From Thermoleophilaceae bacterium (GTDB lineage: Bacteria; Actinomycetota; Thermoleophilia; Solirubrobacterales; Thermoleophilaceae), in assembly GCA_030446485.1 (NCBI GenBank), contig JAUJNF010000003.1, forward strand, positions 163,570 to 227,569: a DNA stretch of 64,000 bases, written 5' to 3'. Position numbers and translations under genes: made by a program. The notes beneath the pieces were generated by a model. That model worked only from the letters and a program-made list of their open reading frames with translations. It did not search any database and had not been told where the DNA came from. Below are positions 8,637 to 17,693 of the stretch, piece by piece (position 1 is the stretch's first letter; the number at the start of each line of letters is the position of its first letter).

Positions 8637-9488
8637 ATGAAGGCCGACGCGGTCTCGACCGCCCCGGCGGCCGACGGTGCGCCGGCCGCGGCCGAGCTGT
8701 GTTCGGTCGACGGCGTGATCGGTCCCGCAGCCGAGGCGACCATCTCCGCCACCGACGAGGGCTTTCTGCGCGGCGATGGCGTGTTCGAGGTCATACGCGT
8801 CTACGGCGGCACGGGCTTCGCTCTGGGCGACCATCTCGATCGCATGGAGCGCTCGGCCGCGAACCTGCTGCTCGAGTGGCCGGCTCCGCGCGGCCGGATC
8901 GAGGCGGAGATCGGAAGCCTGCTGGAGGCCCGTGGCGGCGGAGCGTTCGACGGGTGCCTGCGCCTCGTGTTCACCCGCGGCGGCCGGCGGCTGATGTTCA
9001 CCGAGCCGCTGCCGCCGCACGCCGACCGGGTGCGTCTCGGCTTCGTCACCTTCGCGCCGACCCGGGTGCTCGACGGCGTCAAGTCCCTGTCGTACGCCGC
9101 CAACATGCTGAGCAGCCGCCTGGCTCGCGAGCGGGGCTTCGACGAGGCGCTGCTCGTGACACCGCACGGGCGGGTGCTGGAGGCACCCACCTCGTCGCTG
9201 TTCTGGGCCGACGCCGGCGGGCGCCTCTTCACCCCTCCGCTCGAGGATCACATCCTCGCCTCGATAACGCGCGAGCGGCTGCTGCGGCTGGTGGACGTCG
9301 AGGAGCGGGCGACCACCACGGATGACCTGCTTGCGGCAAGCGAGGCGTTCATCGCGTCGACCACCCGCGAGGTGCACCCGGCCGCGGCCATCGAAGAACA
9401 CGAGCTCTCGGGAGTCGGGCCGCGCACCCGCGAGGCGGCCCAGGCGTTCCAGGCGCACATCCTGGAGTCGCTGAGAGCTACGTCCTAG
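8637..9488 (+). CDS. Class IV PLP aminotransferase (IlvE / PabC family)
   Basis: A 283-residue fold-type IV PLP enzyme. Seen are FLRGDGVFEVIRVYGG, HLDRMERSA, the PLP lysine in DGVKSLSYAANM and the phosphate-loop region EAPTSSLFW. The same fold serves branched-chain aminotransferase, D-amino acid aminotransferase and 4-amino-4-deoxychorismate lyase. The short length and the G-V-F-E pattern fit PabC or DAAT as well as IlvE, so substrate is left open. ATG 8637 was chosen; GTG 8595 upstream would add a Pro-rich leader. Confidence 0.82.
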   Translation: MKADAVSTAPAADGAPAAAELCSVDGVIGPAAEATISATDEGFLRGDGVFEVIRVYGGTGFALGDHLDRMERSAANLLLEWPAPRGRIEAEIGSLLEARGGGAFDGCLRLVFTRGGRRLMFTEPLPPHADRVRLGFVTFAPTRVLDGVKSLSYAANMLSSRLARERGFDEALLVTPHGRVLEAPTSSLFWADAGGRLFTPPLEDHILASITRERLLRLVDVEERATTTDDLLAASEAFIASTTREVHPAAAIEEHELSGVGPRTREAAQAFQAHILESLRATS

Positions 9489-9524
9489 CCCCGCGCTTGG
9501 GGCAGCGCTCCGAGGGTCGCGCGG

Positions 9525-9677
9525 CTAGCGCCGAGAGCGCCCGCCGACGCGACGGGAGAAGTCGTCATCACGCGCCTCTCCACCGGCCCGGTAGCTCACG
9601 TACCACGCCACGTGACGGGCCGCTCCGGCCGCCACGGTGATCACGGACAGGGCACCGCCCAGCAGCTTGCGAGCCAT
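9525..9677 (-). CDS. Small single-span membrane protein
   Basis: A 50-residue basic protein with one hydrophobic segment (LLGGALSVITVAAGAA) and a charged C-terminal tail. A longer frame begins at 9737, but TAGGAT at 9688-9693 lies 10 nt before the ATG at 9677, matching the leaderless pattern of this window. No homologue is recognised. It is divergent from the nucleotide-sugar dehydrogenase. Confidence 0.5.
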   Translation of the reverse strand: MARKLLGGALSVITVAAGAARHVAWYVSYRAGGEARDDDFSRRVGGRSRR

Positions 9678-9687
9678 CGGCTGCTCG

Positions 9688-9693
9688 ATCCTA
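9688..9693 (-). promoter_or_regulatory. TAGGAT -10 hexamer, short/leaderless transcript
   Basis: TAGGAT on the minus strand ends 10 nt before ATG 9677. It is part of the recurrent TAnnnT-plus-start pattern. Confidence 0.4.
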
Positions 9694-9785
9694 CCCGTCC
9701 GTCCGGTGTCCCTCGGGCCGTTCGCGCCCATGGCCACCTATCGACACCAGGACGCACAGGGCTGAGCACCCGGCCGGCCGGCGCC

Positions 9786-9791
9786 TAGACT
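9786..9791 (+). promoter_or_regulatory. TAGACT -10 hexamer, leaderless
   Basis: TAGACT ends 8 nt before ATG 9800, so transcription would start at or next to the A of the start codon. No Shine-Dalgarno is seen. Confidence 0.55.
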
Positions 9792-9799
9792 GCCGCTGA

Positions 9800-11047
9800 A
9801 TGAAGGTTGGGATCGTCGGGCTCGGCTACGTCGGCCTCCCGCTAGCCGTCGCGTTCTGCGAGGAGGGCCACGAGGTGGTCGGGGTCGACTCCGACGCGCG
9901 CCGGGTGGCCGCCATCGGTCACGGCCACAGCCACGTAGAGGACGTGGCTTCGGAGCGCCTGGCGGCGGTGGGCCACGCCCTCGAGGCCACCACTCGATAC
10001 GCGGACCTCGCGCGGGTCGAGGCGGTGATCGTGGCCGTGCCCACCCCGCTCACCCGCAACCGAGAGCCGGACCTCGGTCCGTTGGTGTCCGCCGGCACCG
10101 CACTCGCCCGGGTGCTGCAGCCGCGGCAGCTCGTGGTGCTCGAGTCCACGACATATCCGGGCACCACGCGCGAACGCCTGGTGCCGCTGCTCGAGGAGTC
10201 CGGATTGGCGGCGGGGCGCGACTTCGCGGTGGCCTACTCGCCCGAGCGAATCGATCCCGGGCGCACCGATCACGACCTGCGCACGACCCCGAAGGTGGTG
10301 GGGGGCCTGACGCCCGCGTGCCTCGAGCGAGCGATCGCCTTCTACGGGCAGGTGTGCGAGGACCTGGTGCCGGTCTCGACGCTCGAGGCCGCCGAGCTGT
10401 CGAAGCTCCTGGAGAACGTGTTCCGCTCGGTGAACATCGCCCTCGTGAACGAGCTGGCCATCCTGTGTGACCGCATGAGCATCGACGTGTGGGAGGTGGT
10501 CGAGGCCGCCGCGACCAAGCCCTACGGCTTCATGCGCTTCAATCCGGGCCCGGGCATGGGTGGCCATTGCCTGCCGGTCGACCCCTTCTACCTCGCCTGG
10601 AAGGCCCGCGAGTTCGATGTTCCCACCGAGTTCGTCGAGCTTGCCGGCGAGGTGAACCAGCGCATGCCGTACTTCTGCGTCGAGCGCGTCACACGCGCGC
10701 TGAACGACCACTCGAAGCCGGTTCGCGGCTCGCGCGTCGTGATCCTCGGCGTGTCGTACAAGGCTGGGGTCGGGGACCTGCGCGAATCGCCGGCGCTGAA
10801 GATCATGCGGCTGCTCGCGAACCAGGGCGCGCAGCTGGCCTACCACGACGACCATGTGGCGGAGCTGCCGGAGCTCGGGCTGAGCGGCGAGCCGCTCGAC
10901 GTCGCTCTGGACGGGAGCGACGTGGCGGTGATCGTGACCGCCCACCCCGGACTCGACGTGCAGGCCGTCCTCGACGGGGCCCCGCTCGTGGTGGACTTTC
11001 GCGGCGTGACCCGCGGCCTCGAGGCCGAGAACCTCGTGCGGCTCTGA
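9800..11047 (+). CDS. Nucleotide-sugar (UDP-HexNAc/UDP-Glc) 6-dehydrogenase
   Basis: A 415-residue member of the UDP-glucose/GDP-mannose dehydrogenase family. An N-terminal Rossmann motif GIVGLGYVGLPLA binds NAD. The central helix region includes AELSKLLENVFRSVNIALVNE, and the catalytic cysteine is in GGHCLPVDPFYL (C257). The C-terminal Rossmann domain has ILGVSYKAGVGDLRESP. The sequence pattern is closest to WecC/WbpA-type enzymes that make UDP-ManNAcA or UDP-GlcNAcA for surface polysaccharide. The substrate is not certain, and no glycan cluster adjoins it. Confidence 0.9.
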   Translation: MKVGIVGLGYVGLPLAVAFCEEGHEVVGVDSDARRVAAIGHGHSHVEDVASERLAAVGHALEATTRYADLARVEAVIVAVPTPLTRNREPDLGPLVSAGTALARVLQPRQLVVLESTTYPGTTRERLVPLLEESGLAAGRDFAVAYSPERIDPGRTDHDLRTTPKVVGGLTPACLERAIAFYGQVCEDLVPVSTLEAAELSKLLENVFRSVNIALVNELAILCDRMSIDVWEVVEAAATKPYGFMRFNPGPGMGGHCLPVDPFYLAWKAREFDVPTEFVELAGEVNQRMPYFCVERVTRALNDHSKPVRGSRVVILGVSYKAGVGDLRESPALKIMRLLANQGAQLAYHDDHVAELPELGLSGEPLDVALDGSDVAVIVTAHPGLDVQAVLDGAPLVVDFRGVTRGLEAENLVRL

Positions 11048-11124
11048 CTTCCCGCCCCGGGTCGCAGGCGAGGGCCGCGGTGGTCGCGACGCCGCTCGGC
11101 TTGCCAGTCGACGTCCGCTGTTGT

Positions 11125-11130
11125 TAGGTT
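11125..11130 (+). promoter_or_regulatory. TAGGTT -10 hexamer, leaderless
   Basis: TAGGTT ends 6 nt before ATG 11137, with no Shine-Dalgarno in between. Confidence 0.45.
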
Positions 11131-11136
11131 CCGCCA

Positions 11137-12069
11137 ATGGACAACGGACCTCAGTCGCCGCGGAGCCCGGAACCGGACGGCCCACAGTCGCCGTCGGGAC
11201 CGCCCGAGCCCGCGCCGCCGACCGGCCCGCAGAGCCCCGGCCCGCAGAGCCCGCCGCCCAGTCCGGGACCGCAGAGCCCCGGCGGGGCGTTTGGCCCACC
11301 GCCACCGGGCTTGGGTAGCCCGTTCCCACCTCCCGCTCCGCCCGGGGGCCCTCCCGCACCGCCGCCCGCCGGCATGCCGCCCGCCCCGCCCCCGGCGGAA
11401 GCGCCGGCGCCACCACCGCCCGACGCGCCGGCGTCTCAGTCACCGGGCTTTGCACCGCCCCCGGCCCAGTCCGGCCTTCCGGCTCCCACGGGGATGCCGC
11501 CCGCGCCCCCGCCCGCCCCGCCTGCCTACGGAGGCCCGGTGCCACCCGGCGGCTGGCAGCAGCCCCTGACCTCCCCGGGAGCGGTCACCAGCGCTCCGCT
11601 GGCGAGCTGGGGAGCGCGGCTCGGCGCCTACCTGATCGACGGGCTGGTGCTCCTGGTGCCGGGGACGATCCTCTTCGTCGCCCTGGTAGCGGGTGCCGTG
11701 GGATTGACGGGCGACGACGAGGACGTCGCCGCGGGTGCCGCGCTCGGCGCGATCTTCCTGTGGTTCCTGCTGATGGCGGTCGTATACATGCTCTACGCGC
11801 CGTTGCTGATGGCGCGTCAGGGTCCCAAGAACGGGCAGACGTGGGGCAAGCAACTCTTGAACGTCCGGGTCGTCAGGACCAACGGCGAGCGCGTGACCTT
11901 CGGGGCGGCCGCCGTGCGCGAGGTGTTACTCAAGTTCCTGGCAGTGGGCATCGCGTCCTCGATCATCCCTCTCATTCCGATCATCCTCAACTTCTTCTGG
12001 CCGCTGTGGGACGACGAGAACCGCGCCCTGCACGACATGGCGGCCTCCACGCGGGTGGTGAAGGAGTAG
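11137..12069 (+). CDS. RDD-family membrane protein with long Pro-rich N terminus
   Basis: A 310-residue protein. Residues 1 to about 150 are low-complexity Pro/Gly/Ser with repeated GPQSPG and PPAPPP units. Residues about 155-310 form an RDD domain: ASWGARLGAYLIDGLVLLVP, a second membrane segment (IFLWFLLMAVVYMLY), TWGKQLLNVRVV and a C-terminal span before LHDMAASTRVV. RDD proteins are integral membrane proteins, some involved in ion or glycine-betaine related functions, but no specific role is deducible. It is convergent with purA. Confidence 0.85.
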   Translation: MDNGPQSPRSPEPDGPQSPSGPPEPAPPTGPQSPGPQSPPPSPGPQSPGGAFGPPPPGLGSPFPPPAPPGGPPAPPPAGMPPAPPPAEAPAPPPPDAPASQSPGFAPPPAQSGLPAPTGMPPAPPPAPPAYGGPVPPGGWQQPLTSPGAVTSAPLASWGARLGAYLIDGLVLLVPGTILFVALVAGAVGLTGDDEDVAAGAALGAIFLWFLLMAVVYMLYAPLLMARQGPKNGQTWGKQLLNVRVVRTNGERVTFGAAAVREVLLKFLAVGIASSIIPLIPIILNFFWPLWDDENRALHDMAASTRVVKE

Positions 12070-12096
12070 GTACCCGGGCGACTCGCGCGGGTCGGC

Positions 12097-13413
<1,317 letters not shown>

Positions 13414-13420
13414 GGGCCCA

Positions 13421-14116
13421 CTAGGGCGGGGACGCCGAGGTCGTGCGGAGATCGCGGCCCATGATCGGCATGGGCGGCCCGCCGCAGATCTCGGTGAGGC
13501 GGGACACGGTGCGGGGCCCGACCTGCTCGCGCAGCTCCTCCAGCGACAGGTTGGTCGTGCCGACGATCGAGCGCTCGTTCTGCCAGCGCTCGTTCACGAT
13601 CGAGTAGAGCTGCTCGAGCACCCACTCGGTGCGCTTCTCGGCGCCTAGATCGTCGAGGTGCAGGAGGTCGACCTCGCAGAGCCGCCGGAAGAGCGCCGCG
13701 TACGAGTGCCCCGAGCCGTCGTCGTAGGTCTCCTTTATGTCGGAGAGCAGGCGCGGGACCGAGTAGATGGCCACCGAGTGACCCCTCTCGATCGCCGCCT
13801 TGGAGATCAGCATGGCGAGCGAGGTCTTGCCGGTGCCGACGTCCCCGGTGAACCACCATCCGCGCCCGGCCTCAAGGTTCTCGTCGATCCGGCGGGTGAA
13901 GCGGCGCACGCGGTCGAGCACCAGCGGATCGAGGTCGCGCACGGGATTGCGGTCGAAGGACACTCCGCGGAACCGCTTGGGGATCCCGGTGCCCATGCGC
14001 CGGCTGGTGGTGCGGTTGATGCGCTGGCGGCGGCAGCCGCAGGGCCGGGCGTCACCGGCCTCGTCGAGTACCCAGCCACTCCCCTCGCACACACCCTCGG
14101 GGCAGAAGTCGCTCAC
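13421..14116 (-). CDS. DnaC/DnaI-type replicative helicase loader ATPase
   Basis: A 231-residue AAA+ protein. An N-terminal cysteine cluster (CPEGVCEGSGW, then PCGCRRQ) looks like the zinc domain of DnaI and phage loaders. It is followed by Walker A GDVGTGKTS (about residue 91-99), Walker B DLLHLDDLGAEK and the sensor region GTTNLSLEEL. GTG 14116 overlaps the dnaB stop (GTGA). The direct coupling to dnaB argues that it loads DnaB at oriC or restart sites. IstB-like transposition helpers have the same core, but no transposase is near. Confidence 0.88.
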   Translation of the reverse strand: MSDFCPEGVCEGSGWVLDEAGDARPCGCRRQRINRTTSRRMGTGIPKRFRGVSFDRNPVRDLDPLVLDRVRRFTRRIDENLEAGRGWWFTGDVGTGKTSLAMLISKAAIERGHSVAIYSVPRLLSDIKETYDDGSGHSYAALFRRLCEVDLLHLDDLGAEKRTEWVLEQLYSIVNERWQNERSIVGTTNLSLEELREQVGPRTVSRLTEICGGPPMPIMGRDLRTTSASPP

Positions 14117-15549
14117 GGTCCCTCGCCGCCGCCCGGGATCACCTGCAGGCCGCCGCTCGAGGACCCGCCTCCGCCTGCCGGAGACCCGGAGTCGGGCGTG
14201 TGGTTGGCGAACTTGGGATACCGGGTCAGGAAGGTGAGCACCACGTCGCCCACCGGGCCGTTGCGGTGCTTGGCGACGATCAGGTCCGCCTCTCCGGGGC
14301 GTTCGGTCTCCTCGCGGTTGTAGTACTCGTCGCGGTAGACGAAGATCACGACGTCGGCGTCCTGCTCGATCTGCCCGCTCTCACGCAGGTCGGAGAGGAG
14401 CGGGCGCTTGTCCGGGCGCGACTCCACCGCGCGCGACAGCTGCGAGACCGCGATCACCGGGATGCTGAGCTCGCGGGCGAGGATCTTCAGCCCGCGGCTG
14501 ATCTGCCCGATCTGCTCGACGCGGTTGATCCGCGAGTCCTCGGCGCGCATGAGCTGCAGGTAGTCGACGATCACCATGCCGAGTGGCTGCCGCGAGTGCA
14601 GCCGGCGGGCCTTCGCGCGCAGCTCGAGGATGCCGATGTCGCTCGATTCGTCCACGTAGATCGGCGCGCGTGAGAGCTTCTCGGTGGCGGCCACGATCTT
14701 CGGCCAGCGGTCGGCGCGGATGCGGCCCTTGCGCAGCTGATCTCCGCTCTCTCGCGCCCGCGACGCGATGAAGCGCTGCGCGAGCTCGGTCTCCGACATC
14801 TCCAGGGAGAAGAGCGCCACCGGCCGACCGTGGTCGACTGCGGCGTTCTCGGCGATGTTGGTCACCAGTGCGGACTTGCCCATGCTGGGCCGCGCGGCCA
14901 CGACGATGAGGTTTCCAGGCTGGAAGCCGCCGGTGAGCTCGTCGAGCTCGCGGAAGCCGGACGGCGTGCCGGTGAGGGCGACTCCGTCGCGGGAGAGCGT
15001 CTCGAGCTTGTCCAGCTCCTCGTGGAGGATGTCCTCGATCGAGCGCAGCTCGCCCGAGCGGTCCTCGTGGGAGACCTGGAAGAGCGCGGCCTCGGCCTGC
15101 TCTACGAGCTCGCGGGCCTCGCCTGTGAACGCCAGCGCGCTGTCCTGGATCTCCTGGGTGGTGCCGAGCAGGCGACGCACGATTGCGTGGTCCTTGACGA
15201 TCCGCGCGTAGTGCGGCGCGTTGGCGGCCGCGGGCACGAGGCTCGGTAGCGAGTGAACGTAGGACGCCCCGCCCGCGGCCTCCAGCTCCCCGGCGCGGTC
15301 GAGCTCCTCGGACACCGTGAGCACGTCGACGGGCTCGGGCTCCGCCTTCTCCTTGAGGCGCAGCATCGCCCGGTAGATCAGCCGATGGCGATCCCGGTAG
15401 AAGTCGTCGGCCCGCAGCCGCACGTCGAGCAGCACGTGGTCGAGCGCCTTTTCCACGATCAGCACCGCCCCCAGCACCGAGGTCTCGGCCTCCAGGTTCT
15501 GCGGAGGCAGGTTGCCAGCCGAGGGATCGGGCGGCGCGTAGGCGGCCAC
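14113..15549 (-). CDS. dnaB: Replicative DNA helicase DnaB
   Basis: A 478-residue hexameric 5'-3' helicase of the replisome. The N-terminal collar (PPQNLEAETSVLGAVLI) is followed by the RecA-like domain with Walker A ARPSMGKSALV (about 218), the catalytic E in LFSLEMSETELAQR and Walker B MVIVDYLQLM, then SRGLKILARELSIPVIAVSQL. No intein interrupts it. GTG 15549 gives the usual N terminus. It lies between rplI and the loader gene in the conserved rpsF-ssb-rpsR-rplI-dnaB order. Confidence 0.96.
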   Translation of the reverse strand: MAAYAPPDPSAGNLPPQNLEAETSVLGAVLIVEKALDHVLLDVRLRADDFYRDRHRLIYRAMLRLKEKAEPEPVDVLTVSEELDRAGELEAAGGASYVHSLPSLVPAAANAPHYARIVKDHAIVRRLLGTTQEIQDSALAFTGEARELVEQAEAALFQVSHEDRSGELRSIEDILHEELDKLETLSRDGVALTGTPSGFRELDELTGGFQPGNLIVVAARPSMGKSALVTNIAENAAVDHGRPVALFSLEMSETELAQRFIASRARESGDQLRKGRIRADRWPKIVAATEKLSRAPIYVDESSDIGILELRAKARRLHSRQPLGMVIVDYLQLMRAEDSRINRVEQIGQISRGLKILARELSIPVIAVSQLSRAVESRPDKRPLLSDLRESGQIEQDADVVIFVYRDEYYNREETERPGEADLIVAKHRNGPVGDVVLTFLTRYPKFANHTPDSGSPAGGGGSSSGGLQVIPGGGEGP

Positions 15550-15591
15550 GACTAGAGACGCCCCACTAGGTACTCGGCGAGCCGGCGGCGA

Positions 15592-16041
15592 TCACTGCGC
15601 GGTGACGATGGTCTTGACGGTGGCGGTCACGCCGTCGTGGACCTCCACCGTGACCATGTGCGTGCCCGTCATGCGGATGGGCTGCTCGAGATCGACCCGC
15701 CGGCGGTCGAGCCTCAGGCCGCGCGCCTGCTTGATGGCGTCCACGATGTCCTGAGCGGTGACCGAGCCGAACAGCCGGCCGTCGTCCCCGGCGGCCTGCC
15801 TGATGGTGAGCACCGTCTTCGTGAGCAGCGCCGCGTTCTCGTGCGCACGCTCGGCCTGCTCGCGCACCGCACGCTCAGCCGCCTCCATCCTTCGCCTCGC
15901 CTCGGCGATCGAGCCGGGCGTGGCCACCTGGGCCAGCTTGCGCGGCGTCAAATAGTTCCGCAGGTACCCCGGCGAGACATCCACCACGTCACCCCGGTCA
16001 CCGAGCTTCTCGACGGCCTGAAGCAAAATCGCCTGAGCCAC
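15592..16041 (-). CDS. rplI: 50S ribosomal protein L9
   Basis: 149 residues with the L9 N-terminal signature ILLQAVEKLGDRGDVVDVSPGY and YLTPRKLAQ, a long connecting helix, and the C-terminal RNA-binding domain. GTG 16041 follows GGAGGG by 7 nt. Structured element copy 2 lies directly upstream on this strand, between rpsR and rplI. Confidence 0.96.
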   Translation of the reverse strand: MAQAILLQAVEKLGDRGDVVDVSPGYLRNYLTPRKLAQVATPGSIAEARRRMEAAERAVREQAERAHENAALLTKTVLTIRQAAGDDGRLFGSVTAQDIVDAIKQARGLRLDRRRVDLEQPIRMTGTHMVTVEVHDGVTATVKTIVTAQ

Positions 16042-16076
16042 GACTAGCCCTCCGCGCGAAAGCCGAGGGCGCCACC

Positions 16077-16181
16077 CCGATGATCCGAAAAGCGAGTATG
16101 CCTAGGAAGCAGGGGTGAAGCCTTGGTGGGCCAAGGCGAACCCCGATGACGCAGGCAGACGACGCTTTGCAGGATCATCGG
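16077..16181 (+). ncRNA. Structured repeat element, copy 2 (rpsR-rplI intergenic)
   Basis: P1 is a perfect 10-bp pair (16077-16086 with 16172-16181). It continues with the GA/GCA loop, P2 AAAGCG/CGCTTT, the AG/CGA loop, P3 TATGCCT/AGGCAGA (one A.G mismatch), the loop AGGAAGCA/GATGACGC, P4 GGGGT/ACCCC, the GAA/GA loop and P5 GCCTTGG (16120-16126) with CCAAGGC around a TGGG tip. The purine-rich loops and G.T pairs across the family favour plus-strand RNA, which is antisense to the surrounding operon. The right P1 arm covers the rpsR stop codon. It could instead be a mobile DNA repeat, or act in the minus-strand mRNA. Confidence 0.65.
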
Positions 16182-16453
16182 TCGGAGACGTAGGGGAGAA
16201 GGGCGATCTCCCGCGCCCGCTTCACAGCCCGCGCAAGCTGCCGCTGGTGTCGCCGGCAGGCGCCGGTCAGCCGACCGGACCGAATCTTTCCCTTCTCGCT
16301 GAGGGCCCGGCGCAGCATGCCCAGGTCCTTGTAATCGACGACGTCGACCTTGTCCCGGCAGAACTGACACGACTTGCGCCGCCCCGCGCCCGGCCGATCT
16401 CTCTTGGTGTCCCGCCGGCGCGTGGTGGGCTGCCGGCCCCTCGACTTAGCCAC
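16175..16453 (-). CDS. rpsR: 30S ribosomal protein S18
   Basis: A 92-residue S18 with a CxxC pair (KSCQFCRDK) of the zinc-type form and the conserved KGKIRSGRLTGACRRHQRQLARAVKRAR block. GTG 16453 has AGGAG 7 nt upstream. Its final codons and TGA lie within the right arm of structured element copy 2, and copy 3 lies upstream between ssb and this gene, so it is bracketed by the element. Confidence 0.96.
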   Translation of the reverse strand: MAKSRGRQPTTRRRDTKRDRPGAGRRKSCQFCRDKVDVVDYKDLGMLRRALSEKGKIRSGRLTGACRRHQRQLARAVKRAREIALLPYVSDR

Positions 16454-16573
16454 TACAGACTCCTAACTCGTTTCCATGAGGAAAGCACACGCCCCCGGTG
16501 CGACGGCCGCTCCGGGCAACACCCGATCTGACACCGTGCTGACCGCGGGTCTGGCCCCCGGAATCGGCGCGGC

Positions 16574-16682
16574 GATCTGGCCCCGAAAAGCGAGTATGCC
16601 AAGGAAGAGGGGGTGAAGCCTTGGTTCACCAAGGCGAACCCCTGATGACGCAGGCATACGACGCTTTGCAGGATGCCAGATC
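16574..16682 (+). ncRNA. Structured repeat element, copy 3 (ssb-rpsR intergenic)
   Basis: P1 is an 8-bp pair (16574-16581 with 16675-16682) of different sequence from copy 2, extended by CC/GG. P2 is AAAGCG/CGCTTT. P3 TATGCC/GGCATA is now fully paired where copy 2 has an A.G mismatch. The loop is AAGGAAGA/GATGACGCA, P4 is GGGGGT/ACCCCT with a G.T end pair, and P5 is GCCTTGG/CCAAGGC with a TTCA tip replacing TGGG. The right arm overlaps two bases of the ssb stop codon. It is very similar to copy 2 about 500 bp away, suggesting a fairly recent duplication. Confidence 0.65.
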
Positions 16683-17163
16683 AGAAGGGGATGTCGTCGT
16701 CGGACGCCCCCGCCCCCGCCGCTCCACCGCCCCCTGCCGCGCCCGCTCCCGCCGGCGCGAAGTCCGAAGTGTCCGCCGGGACGTCGCTCTGAGGCGTGAA
16801 GCGCCCGCCGTTCTCGCCGCCGCCCTCGCGCGAGCCGAGGAACTGGATGGTGTCGGCGATGATGTCGATCGACTGCCGCTTGTTGCCGCTGTTGTCGTCC
16901 CACTCGCGCCACTCGAGCCGCCCGTCCACCGCGATGGGCCGCCCCTTCTGCAGGTAGTTCGCGCAGTTCTCGCCCTGGGCGCCCCATACGGTGACGTCGA
17001 AGAAGTTGGGCTTGTCCACCCACTGGCCGGCGGAGTCCTTGCGACGCGTGTTGCAGGCCACACGGAGGCTGCACACCGACGTGCCGCTCGGCGTGGAGCG
17101 CAGCTCGGGGTCACGCGTGAGGTTGCCGGTGAGGGTGACTCGGTTGATGTTGACTGATGCCAT
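16681..17163 (-). CDS. ssb: Single-stranded DNA-binding protein
   Basis: A 160-residue SSB. The OB fold starts at VNINRVTLTGNLTRDPELR and contains NFFDVTVWGAQGENCANYL and KRQSIDIIADTIQFLG. A Gly/Ala-rich linker leads to the acidic tip DDDIPF that recruits partner proteins. ATG 17163 is selected because GGAG lies 9 nt upstream; a longer frame to 17220 adds a non-family leader. It belongs to the rpsF-ssb-rpsR cluster, here with a DksA-like gene inserted upstream. Confidence 0.95.
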   Translation of the reverse strand: MASVNINRVTLTGNLTRDPELRSTPSGTSVCSLRVACNTRRKDSAGQWVDKPNFFDVTVWGAQGENCANYLQKGRPIAVDGRLEWREWDDNSGNKRQSIDIIADTIQFLGSREGGGENGGRFTPQSDVPADTSDFAPAGAGAAGGGGAAGAGASDDDIPF

Positions 17164-17310
17164 TCGGTAGCTCCTTCGGCTTTGCGGGCGGTGCCTTGGC
17201 TCGGTCGATCGAGAGTACATAGGGGGTCGCCCGGAAACGAGGTGCTGCGGCCGGTTGTTGCTGGAAAGTCGGCGGCTTTCAACGCAACGGCGACAGTTGT
17301 GGCCGGCCCG

Positions 17311-17637
17311 TCACGCACGGCGGGCGGCCCGGGCGCAGTCAATGCACACCGAGCTCTCTGGAGCGGCCCGCAGCCGCGCCTGAGGAATCGGACCGGCGCA
17401 CGCGTCGCAGGTGCCGTAGGTCCCCTGTTCGAGCTTGTCGAGCGCCCGCTCGATTCGCTCCATGGACACCTGGAGGCGGTCGGCCACGCCGACGTCGGTC
17501 AGCCGGCTCACCGCCTCGGCCGTCCCGTCGCCGACGCGCTTCCCGAAGCCTAAGCCCGATCCCCGCTCCGGAGGCTCGGTCAGCACGCCGAGCTTCTGCT
17601 GGAGCTCGGCCAGGTGACGCCGGAGCGCCCGCTCCAC
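17311..17637 (-). CDS. DksA/TraR-type C4 zinc-finger protein
   Basis: A 108-residue protein with a helical N-terminal half (HLAELQQKLGVL...VSRLTDVGVADRLQVSMERIERALDKL) and a C-terminal C4 zinc finger CDACAGPIP...CIDCA. The family binds RNA polymerase through the secondary channel or acts as a general C4 regulator. The aspartates at a DksA coiled-coil tip are not clearly present, so a classical DksA activity is unsure. GTG 17637 is the likely start. It sits between rpsF and ssb, an unusual insertion in this cluster. Confidence 0.85.
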   Translation of the reverse strand: MERALRRHLAELQQKLGVLTEPPERGSGLGFGKRVGDGTAEAVSRLTDVGVADRLQVSMERIERALDKLEQGTYGTCDACAGPIPQARLRAAPESSVCIDCARAARRA

Positions 17638-17693
17638 CTCACGCGTATCGACGGTAGAGGCGGAGTGTCGCCCTGCGGCTTCTTCCGGCGGCT

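Noticed and set aside
12071..12091. ACCCG/CGGGT hairpin between the RDD gene and purA
   Set aside because: Only 5 bp, expected by chance in this GC-rich spacer.
16077..16181. Possible 4.5S/SRP RNA, because GGAAGCAG and GATGACGC occur in that order as in E. coli 4.5S
   Set aside because: The pairing scheme differs (these are two sides of one internal loop here), no GNRA tip is present, and there are three divergent copies.
16574..16682. Integron attC site or hammerhead ribozyme (CTGATGA present)
   Set aside because: No GTTRRRY/RYYYAAC ends for attC, and no GAAA/three-way junction for a hammerhead.
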